From Gammaproteobacteria bacterium (lineage in GTDB: Bacteria > Pseudomonadota > Gammaproteobacteria > Competibacterales > Competibacteraceae), in the NCBI GenBank assembly GCA_020846135.1, contig JADLEK010000051.1, positions 1 to 62,701 of the forward strand: DNA of 62,701 nt, given 5' to 3'. Each line of letters begins with the position of its first letter. Position 1 is the stretch's first letter. A program made the position numbers and the translations under genes. The notes under the pieces were generated by a model. The model ran no database searches. It worked only from the letters and a program-made list of their open reading frames with translations, and had not been told where the DNA came from. This document shows positions 8,570-16,661 of the stretch, one piece after another.

Positions 8570-9935
8570 AAATCTGCCCATCCAGACGACCTGGACGCCC
8601 GCCGGTTGGCGGCAACGACCGGCGGCGCAGTTGCCGGATTATCACGACCAGGCGGCGCTGGTCGAGGTCGAGGAACGGCTGGCGCACTCCCTGCCGCTGG
8701 TATTCGCTGGCGAAATCCGCACCCTGCGCCAGTACCTGGCTGAAGTGGCCGCCGGGCGGGCGTTTCTGTTGCAGGGCGGCGATTGCGCCGAGAGCTTCAC
8801 CAATCACAGCGAACAGGCGATCACCGATACCTTTCGGGTGTTGCTGCAAATGGCGGTGGTGCTGACCTTCGCCGCCGCCTGCCCGGTGGTCAAGGTGGGA
8901 CGGATGGCCGGCCAGTTCGCCAAGCCGCGCAGCGCCGCGACCGAAACCCGCAACCGCGTCACTCTGCCCAGTTACCGGGGCGACATCGTCAACGATCTCG
9001 ATTTCACCGCCGAAGCGCGCCAACCCGATCCCCGTCGGCAACTGCGCGCCTATGCCCAGTCGGCAGCGACCTTGAACCTGCTGCGGGCGCTGGCTCAGGG
9101 CGGCTTTGCCGATCTGCATCGGGTGCAGCAGTGGAATCTCGACTTTCTGCGCGCCAGTCCGCAGGGCGCACGCTATCAGGACGTGTCGAACCGCATCAGC
9201 GAAACCCTGGCGTTCATGCGCGCCTGTGGACTGGATGCGGTGACCGAGCCGCAGGTGCGACAGGTCAGTTTCTACACCTCGCACGAAGCGCTGCTGCTGG
9301 GCTATGAGCAGGCGCTGACCCGGCGCGATCCCCAAACCGGCGAGTGGTATGACGGCTCGGCGCATTTTCTGTGGATTGGCGAGCGCACCCGGCAACTGGA
9401 CGGCGCGCATGTCGAGTTCATGCGCGGCATCGCCAATCCCATCGGCCTGAAACTGGGACCGACTGCGGACCCCGATACCCTATTGCGCCTGCTCGATGCG
9501 CTCAATCCGGATAATCAGCCGGGGCGGTTGACGCTGATTAGCCGGATGGGCGCTGATCGGATCGCAACGGCCTTGCCGCCGCTGATTCGCGCGGTGCAGC
9601 GGGAAGGTCGGGCGGTGGTCTGGTCCTGCGATCCGATGCACGGCAATACTCAGGAGGCCGGGACCGGCTACAAAACCCGCCCGTTCGATCGCATTCTCGA
9701 TGAGGTGCGACGGTTCTTCCTCATTCACCGCGCTGAGGGCAGCATTCCCGGCGGGATGCACGTTGAACTGACCGGGCAGGATGTCACCGAATGTCTGGGC
9801 GGAGCGCAGGCGATTACCGAACAGGGGTTGGCCGACCGTTATCACACCCAGTGCGACCCGCGCCTGAATGCCTCGCAAAGTCTGGAGCTGGCGTTTCTGC
9901 TGGCGGAAACGCTCAAGGATTACCGGCGGGAGTAA
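8562..9935 (+). CDS. Class II 3-deoxy-D-arabino-heptulosonate 7-phosphate synthase
   Basis: 457 residues. It condenses phosphoenolpyruvate with erythrose 4-phosphate as the first step of the shikimate pathway. Class II (plant/actinobacterial type) is recognised from [25 protein letters not shown], the conserved SCDPMHGNT and the C-terminal [18 protein letters not shown] 8562 overlaps the stop of the upstream amidohydrolase gene; GTG 8556 is an alternative. It is unrelated in sequence to the E. coli AroF/G/H enzymes. Confidence 0.94.
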   Translation: MAENLPIQTTWTPAGWRQRPAAQLPDYHDQAALVEVEERLAHSLPLVFAGEIRTLRQYLAEVAAGRAFLLQGGDCAESFTNHSEQAITDTFRVLLQMAVVLTFAAACPVVKVGRMAGQFAKPRSAATETRNRVTLPSYRGDIVNDLDFTAEARQPDPRRQLRAYAQSAATLNLLRALAQGGFADLHRVQQWNLDFLRASPQGARYQDVSNRISETLAFMRACGLDAVTEPQVRQVSFYTSHEALLLGYEQALTRRDPQTGEWYDGSAHFLWIGERTRQLDGAHVEFMRGIANPIGLKLGPTADPDTLLRLLDALNPDNQPGRLTLISRMGADRIATALPPLIRAVQREGRAVVWSCDPMHGNTQEAGTGYKTRPFDRILDEVRRFFLIHRAEGSIPGGMHVELTGQDVTECLGGAQAITEQGLADRYHTQCDPRLNASQSLELAFLLAETLKDYRRE

Positions 9936-9964
9936 GTGCGGGATTTTCCAGGCCGTCCCCGGGT

Positions 9965-9970
9965 TATAAT
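9965..9970 (+). promoter_or_regulatory. Possible -10 element upstream of the DUF2062 gene
   Basis: A consensus TATAAT lies 32 bases before the start codon of the DUF2062 gene, preceded by GGT. No convincing -35 is seen at 16-18 bases; the best is an AT-rich gatttt. It may act as a weak internal promoter after the DAHP synthase gene. Confidence 0.3.
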
Positions 9971-10001
9971 CCCGGCTTCTCTTTCAGTGAATAAGGCCGC
10001 C

Positions 10002-10520
10002 ATGCTTCAGTTTCTGCGCCGCTACCTGCCCGATCCGCACGAATTACGCCAGCATCGCCACCTGCGTTTCCTCGGTGACCGCCTGCATGATCCCTGGCTC
10101 TGGCATTTCAACCGCCGTTCTACGGTGCGTGGGCTGGCCGTCGGTGCGTTTTACGCCTTCGTTCCCTTTCCCTGGCAAATGCTGCTGGTGGTCTTCACCG
10201 CCTTCTGGCTGCGGTTTAACCTGCCGATCGGAATCGCCATGGTCTGGATCACTAATCCACTGACCATGCCGCCGATTGCCTTCGTCAATTACCAGTTTGG
10301 CGCGTGGCTGCTGCAAAAACCGGCAGGAGACTGGACCTTCGAACCCTCGCTGGACTGGTTACTGGAGCGATTCGGCGACATTGGCCTGCCGCTGCTGGTC
10401 GGATCCATGGCGACTGCGGTAGTCGCCGGAATCGCAACCTTCGCCATTGCCCATCTGTTCTGGCGCTGGCGCATTATCAACCGGTTCCGCCGGCGGCGCG
10501 CTTTCGCCAGCGCAGCCTAA
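10002..10520 (+). CDS. DUF2062 membrane protein
   Basis: 172 residues from ATG 10002 (AAGG just upstream). The N-terminus is basic. The core, RGLAVGAFYAFVPFPWQMLL and then WITNPLTMPPIAFVNYQFG, is the DUF2062 signature, with two or three membrane segments and a final one near VVAGIATFAIAHLFW before a basic tail (RFRRRRAF). The function of this inner-membrane family is not established. Confidence 0.85.
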   Translation: MLQFLRRYLPDPHELRQHRHLRFLGDRLHDPWLWHFNRRSTVRGLAVGAFYAFVPFPWQMLLVVFTAFWLRFNLPIGIAMVWITNPLTMPPIAFVNYQFGAWLLQKPAGDWTFEPSLDWLLERFGDIGLPLLVGSMATAVVAGIATFAIAHLFWRWRIINRFRRRRAFASAA

Positions 10521-10623
10521 AACGCTGATAAAATCCATTCTGTCCCGCCTACTGCCGCCCATTCCAACCGGCCCGACCGGTCTGCTCGCTGCAAACTCCC
10601 TCTCAACCCAGGTATCGTCGTGC

Positions 10624-12465
10624 ATGTCCTCTCCTATCGAAACATTTGAACAACTCGCCCTGTCGTCTCCGCTGCTCGCCACCATCGTGGAACTGGGCTA
10701 CGAAGCCCCGTCGCCGATTCAGGCGGCCACCATTCCCTTACTGCTTGCCGGTCACGACGTGCTGGGTCAGGCGCAGACCGGCACCGGCAAAACCGCTGCT
10801 TTCGCCTTACCCATTCTGGAAAAGCTGAATCTGGCCGACCGGCAGCCGCAGGCGCTGGTGCTGACCCCGACCCGTGAACTGGCGATCCAGGTTGCGGAAG
10901 CCTTCCAGGGCTACGCCCGTCATTTGCCCGGTTTCCACGTCCTGCCGATTTATGGCGGCCAGAGCATGAGCATCCAGTTGCGCACCCTTCGGCGCGGCGT
11001 TCATGTGATTGTCGGCACCCCGGGGCGGGTCATGGATCACCTGCGCCGCGAAACCCTGTCCCTGGCGACGCTGCGCACCGTGGTGCTGGATGAAGCCGAC
11101 GAAATGCTGCGGATGGGCTTCATTGACGATGTGGACTGGATTCTGGAGCAAACCCCGGCGGAAAAGCAGGTCGCACTGTTCTCGGCCACCATGCCCGAAC
11201 CGATCCGCCGGGTCGCCCATCGCCATCTGCGCGATCCCAAAGAAGTCAAGATCAAGACCAGCACCAGCACTGTCTCCACCGTCCGGCAACGCTACTGGCG
11301 GGTTAGCGGCCTGCACAAGCTCGATGTGCTGACCCGGATTCTGGAAGTGGAGGATGTGGACGCGGTGCTGATCTTCGTCCGCACCAAAACCGAAACCAAT
11401 GAACTGGCCGAACGGCTGGAGGCGCGGGGTTACGCCTGTGCGGCGCTGCATGGCGATATGACCCAGGCCCTGCGTGAGAAGACCATCGAGCAGTTCAAGG
11501 GCGGCGTGCTGGATATCGTGGTCGCTACCGACGTGGCGGCGCGGGGGCTGGACGTGCAGCGGATCAGCCACGTCATCAATTACGACATCCCCTACGACAC
11601 CGAGGCTTATGTTCACCGGATTGGCCGCACCGCCCGGGCAGGTCGCACCGGCGACGCCATTTTATTCGTTGCGCCGCGCGAAATGCGGATGTTGCGGGCG
11701 ATTGAAAAAGCCACACGTCAAACCCTGGAGCCGATGCAACCGCCGACCCGCGCCGCTATCGCCGACCGGCGCCTGACGCAGTTCAAGCAGCAGATCAGTG
11801 AGATTCTGGCCGGGCAGCAGGATCTGGATTTTTTCTACCAAGTGATCGGGGAGATCGAACAGGAACAGGAAATCAGCGCCCACGATATTGCCGCAGCCTT
11901 GACCTGGCTGGCGCAGCGCGACCGGCCGTTCCGGCTTGATGAGAAAGCCGAACAGAAAGAACTGGAAGCTGCATTGCCCGCCCGCCCGGAACGGGAACCA
12001 CGAGATTCGCGAGATTCGCGGGAATCGCGGGAATCGCGGGAACCCCGTCCTGATGGGCGGCGCGAACGGCGACCGCGTGAATCAGGACGTGGCGCTGGCG
12101 ATCTGGATAAGGTCCGCTACCGGATTGAAGTCGGGCGGGAACACGGCGCCACCCCGCAAAACATCGTCGGCGCGATTGCCAACGAAGCGGGCATTGACAG
12201 CCAGAATATCGGGCGCATCGAGATTTTCGATGATTACAGCACCGTGGATTTACCCGATGGGATGCCGGCGGAAATTTTCCAGCACTTGCGCCGGGTGCGG
12301 GTGCGGCAACATCCGATGAACATCAGCCGCCTTGATGGGCAGGAACCGGCCAAGAAACGGGTGGGCGCACGGACAAAACCAGCGGCGGCGACTGGCGATG
12401 ACCGTCCGCCGGTCGAACGTAAACCCGCCAAGCGGCGTACCCCAAAACCAGCGGATGATCTTTGA
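10624..12465 (+). CDS. deaD: DEAD-box RNA helicase, DeaD/CsdA type
   Basis: 613 residues from ATG 10624; the open frame extends upstream but that part is low quality and overlaps DUF2062. ATP-dependent RNA unwinding in ribosome assembly and cold adaptation is known for CsdA. Motifs in order: Q-motif (TFEQLALSSPLLATI), AQTGTGKT, PTRELAIQV, VLDEADEML, SAT and HRIGRTARAGRTGDAI. A charged linker at about 455-485 contains RDS/RES triplets encoded by 9-bp repeats near 12001-12045. The C-terminus (RYRIEVGREHGATPQNIVGA, then IGRIEIFDDYSTVDLP) is the DbpA-type RNA-binding domain. Confidence 0.92.
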   Translation: MSSPIETFEQLALSSPLLATIVELGYEAPSPIQAATIPLLLAGHDVLGQAQTGTGKTAAFALPILEKLNLADRQPQALVLTPTRELAIQVAEAFQGYARHLPGFHVLPIYGGQSMSIQLRTLRRGVHVIVGTPGRVMDHLRRETLSLATLRTVVLDEADEMLRMGFIDDVDWILEQTPAEKQVALFSATMPEPIRRVAHRHLRDPKEVKIKTSTSTVSTVRQRYWRVSGLHKLDVLTRILEVEDVDAVLIFVRTKTETNELAERLEARGYACAALHGDMTQALREKTIEQFKGGVLDIVVATDVAARGLDVQRISHVINYDIPYDTEAYVHRIGRTARAGRTGDAILFVAPREMRMLRAIEKATRQTLEPMQPPTRAAIADRRLTQFKQQISEILAGQQDLDFFYQVIGEIEQEQEISAHDIAAALTWLAQRDRPFRLDEKAEQKELEAALPARPEREPRDSRDSRESRESREPRPDGRRERRPRESGRGAGDLDKVRYRIEVGREHGATPQNIVGAIANEAGIDSQNIGRIEIFDDYSTVDLPDGMPAEIFQHLRRVRVRQHPMNISRLDGQEPAKKRVGARTKPAAATGDDRPPVERKPAKRRTPKPADDL

Positions 12466-12476
12466 AAGGAGCGGCT

Positions 12477-13079
12477 ATGGTGAACCGCAAACTGCAAGGG
12501 CTATTGATGGGACTGAGCAGCGCACTGGCCTTGGCGGGGTGCGCGACCCTGTCGAAAGACCAGTGCCTGATGGGCGACTGGTACGACATCGGGATCCAGG
12601 ACGGCGCGGAAGGCTATTCACCCAGCCGATTGGCGCAGCACCAGGAGGCCTGCGCCGAGTTCCGGGTTCGCCCGGATCGGGGGGCCTACCAAGCGGGCTG
12701 GGATCGGGGCATTGGCGAGTATTGCACTCCGGATCGCGGCTTCCAGGAAGGCCGGCGGGGCGCAAGCTACGCTTACGTCTGCCCGCCGCCGCTGGAATGG
12801 GCTTTTTTGGAGGGCTACCGCAACGGCCAGCAGTTATACCGGCAAGAGCAACGGCTGCGAGAAGTGGAAGCGGAGCTGGAGCGGAAGAAGAAGGAAGCCC
12901 GCAAGCGGGATGAAGATCGGCGTAAAGCCGATGAAGACCGGCGGCGGCGCGACTCCACGACGGGCGACTATCAGCGTATTCAACCAGCCTCGCCGACGCG
13001 AGACGAGCGCGCCGATCAGGAAAAGCTGCGCCGCGAGATCGAGCAATTGCAGCAGCAGATGAGACGGGTCGATGAATAA
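12477..13079 (+). CDS. DUF2799-like lipoprotein with charged coiled coil
   Basis: 200 residues. GAAAGGAG (12464-12471) overlaps the helicase stop, so the two are coupled. The lipobox is LALAGCA. The conserved core has four Cys after the lipobox and repeats of the type GDWYDIGIQDGAEGY, YQAGWDRGIGEYCTPDRGFQ and FLEGYRNGQ, as in DUF2799 proteins. The second half (REVEAELERKKKEARKRDED and beyond) is a highly charged coiled coil ending in a Gln/Arg-rich helix. An outer-membrane or periplasmic location is expected; the function is unknown. Confidence 0.75.
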   Translation: MVNRKLQGLLMGLSSALALAGCATLSKDQCLMGDWYDIGIQDGAEGYSPSRLAQHQEACAEFRVRPDRGAYQAGWDRGIGEYCTPDRGFQEGRRGASYAYVCPPPLEWAFLEGYRNGQQLYRQEQRLREVEAELERKKKEARKRDEDRRKADEDRRRRDSTTGDYQRIQPASPTRDERADQEKLRREIEQLQQQMRRVDE

Positions 13080-13103
13080 CGCAAAGCAAACCGGCTCAAG
13101 GCC

Positions 13104-13793
13104 ATGAAACTGCTGGCGCTGGATACCGCGACCGAAGCCTGCTCGGCGGCGGTCTGGATAGACGGCGCAGTGCTGGAACGCTATGAATTGGCCCCGCGCC
13201 GCCATGCCGCCCTGATTCTGCCGATGCTTCAAGCAGTGTTGGCCGAGGCCGGACTGAGCATGAAGCAACTGGACGCGATTGCGGTCGGACGCGGGCCGGG
13301 AGCGTTTACCGGGGTGCGGATCGCCATTGGCATTGCCCAAGGCATTGCTTTTGCAGCGGATCTGCCGGTAGCGCCGATCTCTACCCTGGCCGCTCTGGCC
13401 CTGGGTACGGCCCGCGAGTTTGGGCATTCACACATCGCAGCAGCGCTGGATGCCCGGATGGGCGAGGTTTACTGGGGTACTTATGCCGCAACCGGCGATA
13501 CGGTGGAACTGCTCGGCGAAGAGCGGTGTTGCCCAGCCACCTTGGTCACTGCGCCGCCAGGCGACTGGTTCGGAACCGGCAGCGGCTGGCTGACCTACCC
13601 GGAGGCGCTGGCGCAACGCCTGATGGCCCAAGGCTGGCAGGGTGATCGCTATCCCCACGCCGGCGATGTCGCCTGGCTGGCGTCCGATCCAGCGCGGCGC
13701 AGCAACTGGGTCAGCGCTGACCAGGCGCTGCCGGTGTATCTTCGCAATCAGGTAGCCAAGCGGCCAGCCGTACACTCTGCATCATGCCCGTGA
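13104..13793 (+). CDS. tsaB: tRNA t6A biosynthesis protein TsaB
   Basis: 229 residues. TsaB is the scaffold partner of TsaD in transferring threonylcarbamoyl to A37 of ANN-decoding tRNAs. The ASKHA-fold N-terminus MKLLALDTATEACSAAVW, the RRHAALILPML segment and GRGPGAFTGVRIAIGIAQG are diagnostic. The protein ends normally in VYLRNQVAKRP, followed by eight residues encoded by the first copy of a 31-bp tandem repeat that contains the stop codon. rimI, a frequent neighbour, is absent. TsaC of the same pathway is at 44990-45547. Confidence 0.93.
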   Translation: MKLLALDTATEACSAAVWIDGAVLERYELAPRRHAALILPMLQAVLAEAGLSMKQLDAIAVGRGPGAFTGVRIAIGIAQGIAFAADLPVAPISTLAALALGTAREFGHSHIAAALDARMGEVYWGTYAATGDTVELLGEERCCPATLVTAPPGDWFGTGSGWLTYPEALAQRLMAQGWQGDRYPHAGDVAWLASDPARRSNWVSADQALPVYLRNQVAKRPAVHSASCP

Positions 13794-13832
13794 TCATCAC
13801 TTACACTCTGCATCATGCCCGTGATCATCACT
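13771..13832. repeat. 31-bp perfect tandem duplication over the tsaB stop
   Basis: The 31 bases at 13771-13801 are repeated exactly at 13802-13832, beginning tacactctgcatcatgcccg. The first copy encodes the last codons and stop of tsaB; the second is non-coding. Exact identity suggests a recent slippage or duplication event. Confidence 0.95.
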
Positions 13833-14277
13833 GAAGTTGTAGGGTATGCACTGCGTGGAGCGCGCGATTCAGTCCAATTCAACCCGATCACTGGGAGACG
13901 ACCCTATGCGATTAGTGAATCTCGACCTCTGTCACCGTATGCAAAAACCGAATTACTCGATTTTTATGAATTTTTATTGGTGAAAGCGGGTATCCAGGCT
14001 TTTCAGCGACTTACTGGATTCCTGCATCCGCAGGAATGACGGAAAACAGAGTTTGGGCGCTATGTGGCAGGCGTTGCTCGCCCTAACTTAATGGCAGTGA
14101 TGCTCCGGTGGGGAGCCGGACTCCCATTGATATCTTCCCTGCACCGAAGGGCGAGGATCCCTCTGTAGAGGGTTGGCAATGATCCCATCCGGGGTTAGCA
14201 TGAAGGCGTGGTCGGTCACCGCCACTGAAAAAAATGAAAAGAGTGAGCATCGGATTCACTACTCTGGAGGATAGCCC
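13833..14277 (+). other. Non-coding gap with several hairpins before the rsd-like gene
   Basis: No convincing gene. An open frame at 13815-14039 starts in the repeat and has no family resemblance. At 14018-14037 lies ATTCCTGC-atcc-GCAGGAAT followed by gac, like the dispersed palindromic GGATTC...GAATGAC elements seen between genes in many proteobacteria. Further on are GGGAG-ccgga-CTCCC (14111-14125) and CCCTC-tgta-GAGGG (14159-14172), so the segment leading into 14278 could be a folded 5' leader. I could not match it to a known riboswitch. Confidence 0.4.
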
Positions 14278-14751
14278 ATGAACACCGCCCTGATAGCCGA
14301 CTCGACTCACAGCAAGGCGTTGCCCGATCTGGTCGCCAAGCTGCTGACCGTCCGCCAGGAAAGCCTGGTGTTGTATCACAAGCTGGCGGTTTTAAAACCC
14401 TCCACGCCTGCTGGCCCGGCCCAGCATCTGCTACAACGGTTCCGGCAAACCCTGATGGATTATCTGGCGCTGGGACCCTTCGAGGTTTATCAAGCGCTGG
14501 AAGACCAGCCGGCGGATTCGCCCTACCGCCCGGCCCGCGATCTGGCCCGGCGGCTCTACGCCCGGATCGCCCGCACCACGCAGACGGCGCTGGCTTTCCA
14601 TGACCGCTACGATGGCGAGTTGTCCGACCCGGCGCTGGCAGATTTAAATCAGGACCTGTCACGCCTGGGCGAGTCGCTGGCGACCCGCATTGAACTCGAA
14701 GATCGCATCGTCGCCGCCGTTCGCCACCAAAGCGCTACCTTCGCCGCCTGA
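14278..14751 (+). CDS. Rsd/AlgQ-family regulator of sigma-70 RNA polymerase
   Basis: 157 residues, with GGAGG 8 bases upstream. Rsd/AlgQ binds region 4 of sigma-70 and favours alternative sigma factors in stationary phase. The pattern of Rsd is visible: LLTVRQESLVLYHKLAVLKP, RFRQTLMDYLALGPFEVYQA, FHDRYD and LSRLGESLATRIELEDRIV, matching helices of the E. coli protein in order and spacing. It stands alone after a long leader and converges on the radical SAM gene. The family call is good although the sequence is divergent. Confidence 0.8.
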   Translation: MNTALIADSTHSKALPDLVAKLLTVRQESLVLYHKLAVLKPSTPAGPAQHLLQRFRQTLMDYLALGPFEVYQALEDQPADSPYRPARDLARRLYARIARTTQTALAFHDRYDGELSDPALADLNQDLSRLGESLATRIELEDRIVAAVRHQSATFAA

Positions 14752-14771
14752 GCTTTTTTAAGCACTAACGC

Positions 14772-16586
14772 CTATCCACTTAGCCTAGCTTTGCGCCGCC
14801 GGGCTTTTTCCGCCGCTGCCCGCGCTGCGTCGGTGGCTTTAAAGATCTCCAACTGCTCGAACTCAATCGCCTCAACCGGCGCCATCGCCACATCGGTATA
14901 CGGTTCCTTATCCCGCAGCACCCGCTGCAACGTCCGCCGGTAGCGGAGGTAAATCACCAGGAACCGCACATACTTGGCGATGGTTTCCCCAATATAGCGG
15001 GCGGAGAAAACCAGCGGATTCTCCAGCGGCATTCCATAACGCCGGTCCTTGCGGTACTTGCGCCGGAATATTCCGCCCTCCAGCGGATGGACCTTTTCCA
15101 GCAGCGGCGCAGCATGGAACGACAGTAGTTTCCACATCATGTTCTGCGGATCGTAGCCCCACAGTTTCGCCCGGCGCAGCACAGTTTCCACATGCTCCGG
15201 CGTGTAATACAACTCCCACGCCCGGCGATAGACCCCAAGCAATTCCGCAGCCGACAGGCGCGGATGACGGGTGGTGACGTGAAACAGGTCGTACTGATTC
15301 AGGTCCGGCTCCATCGCGACGCCATCCAGGTAAAGCCGCTGATGATCCGCAGAACCAGGCAACGGGGTCAGGATAAAAAACTCGATGATGTCGATGGGCA
15401 ATTCACGCTGGATAATCCCGATGTCGCGCTCAATCGAAGCGGGCGTGTCGTTGGGGAAGCCGAGAATGTAGGCGGCGTAAGTCAGTACGCCATGCCGATG
15501 CCAGGCTTGCAGCAACGCTCGATATTCGGTGATCTGGTTCTGGCCTTTCTTGGCCTCCTTGAGCGAGTCCGGGTTGATGTTCTCCAAGCCGATGAAGATC
15601 CGGTTGACGCCGGCCCGCGCCGCCTTCTCGATGAACCCCTTAATCTTGTGGCACATCGTATCGACCTGCGCCACGATGTAGATGTGCTGACCTTCCTCTT
15701 CGCGTAATTTGATCAGCCGATCCAGAATCGCCTCCCAGTGCTGGTTGCGGGCCAGGTTATCGTCGGTGATGAAGAAGTTATGGATACCCTGCGCCAGATT
15801 CATCCGCACAATCCGCTCGATATCGTCGGGACTGCGGCTGCGCGACTTGCGGCCCTGAACATTGATGATCGTGCAGAAGCTGCAGAGAAACGGACAGCCG
15901 CGCCCGGCGTCGAAGCTGGTGCGCATACCGCTAGTGCCGCGCACCACTGCGGCGGGCAAGAATGGGAGTGGCGTTCCCTCAATCCCCGGCAATTCTGCCA
16001 TGTAGTTGTACAGCAGCTCGCTCTGCCCGGCATGGACCGCCTGCAGCAGCGGCTCAAACCGTCCCTCAGCCTCGCCTGCGAACAGAATGATGCCGAGAGC
16101 CATCGCCTCGCGCAGTTCCGGGGGAATCACCGGCAACATTGCCAGGCAACCGCTGACATGAAAGCCGCCGACGCAGACCGGAATAGCTGCCGCCCGCAGA
16201 GGCCGCGCCAGATCCATAGCGCGGGGAAACTGGTTGGTTTGGACCCCGACCAGACAGACCAGCCCGCTGCCGGCCTGAATCTCCCGAATGATCCGCTCGG
16301 GCCGAATCCGGGTGTTGGTCTCATCCAAAGCAGTGACGCGGATCTCGACTTCGTCGCCCAACACCCGGCGCTCAACGCAGTCCAGCGCAAGACCGTACAG
16401 CGTGGCGAGGGTATTAGACGGGATCGACGATTTCGCCCACTGGATCACATAGCCGTCATCGTCGTAGTGCGACGGCTTGATCAGAAACAGGGAAAATACT
16501 TTGGCGGCAACAGGATGCGCCGAGGTAGCGCGATCAGGGGCACCCGGGACGTTCCCGACATGGCCGATAGGAGCATGAGTCTTCAT
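14772..16586 (-). CDS. B12-binding radical SAM protein
   Basis: 604 residues from ATG 16586 (AGAAGAGA upstream; TTG 16613 would add nine residues). Residues about 35-185 form a cobalamin-binding-like Rossmann domain with VCVGGFHVSG. The radical SAM cluster motif CPFLCSFC (Cys 231, 235, 238) follows, then a TIM-barrel with GVNRIFIGLENINPDSL and LTYAAYILGFPNDT. The C-terminal 150 residues are basic and helical. Such enzymes do methylations or ring rearrangements; the substrate is unknown. It follows the GGDEF-EAL gene by 75 bases on the same strand and may share its transcript. No SPASM domain is seen. Confidence 0.85.
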   Translation of the reverse strand: MKTHAPIGHVGNVPGAPDRATSAHPVAAKVFSLFLIKPSHYDDDGYVIQWAKSSIPSNTLATLYGLALDCVERRVLGDEVEIRVTALDETNTRIRPERIIREIQAGSGLVCLVGVQTNQFPRAMDLARPLRAAAIPVCVGGFHVSGCLAMLPVIPPELREAMALGIILFAGEAEGRFEPLLQAVHAGQSELLYNYMAELPGIEGTPLPFLPAAVVRGTSGMRTSFDAGRGCPFLCSFCTIINVQGRKSRSRSPDDIERIVRMNLAQGIHNFFITDDNLARNQHWEAILDRLIKLREEEGQHIYIVAQVDTMCHKIKGFIEKAARAGVNRIFIGLENINPDSLKEAKKGQNQITEYRALLQAWHRHGVLTYAAYILGFPNDTPASIERDIGIIQRELPIDIIEFFILTPLPGSADHQRLYLDGVAMEPDLNQYDLFHVTTRHPRLSAAELLGVYRRAWELYYTPEHVETVLRRAKLWGYDPQNMMWKLLSFHAAPLLEKVHPLEGGIFRRKYRKDRRYGMPLENPLVFSARYIGETIAKYVRFLVIYLRYRRTLQRVLRDKEPYTDVAMAPVEAIEFEQLEIFKATDAARAAAEKARRRKARLSG

Positions 16587-16661
16587 CGGTCTCTTCTTGC
16601 TGACATTGCGCAATCTCCATCAACGCTTTTATAGGCTTAACTTTTTGATTCATCAAAAGCG

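Noticed and set aside
13815..14039. Open frame of 74 codons starting in the second 31-bp repeat copy
   Set aside because: No ribosome binding site, composition unlike neighbours, runs through a palindromic element and ends without any recognisable domain; treated as non-coding.
14041..14277. Cobalamin or other known riboswitch before the Rsd-like gene
   Set aside because: A gccactg string resembles part of the B12 box, but the rest of the conserved core is absent.
14772..16586. The B12 radical SAM enzyme as maturase of the glycine-rich protein at 3838
   Set aside because: It is 10 kb away on the other strand, has a cobalamin-binding N-terminus and no SPASM domain, unlike known cyclophane synthases.
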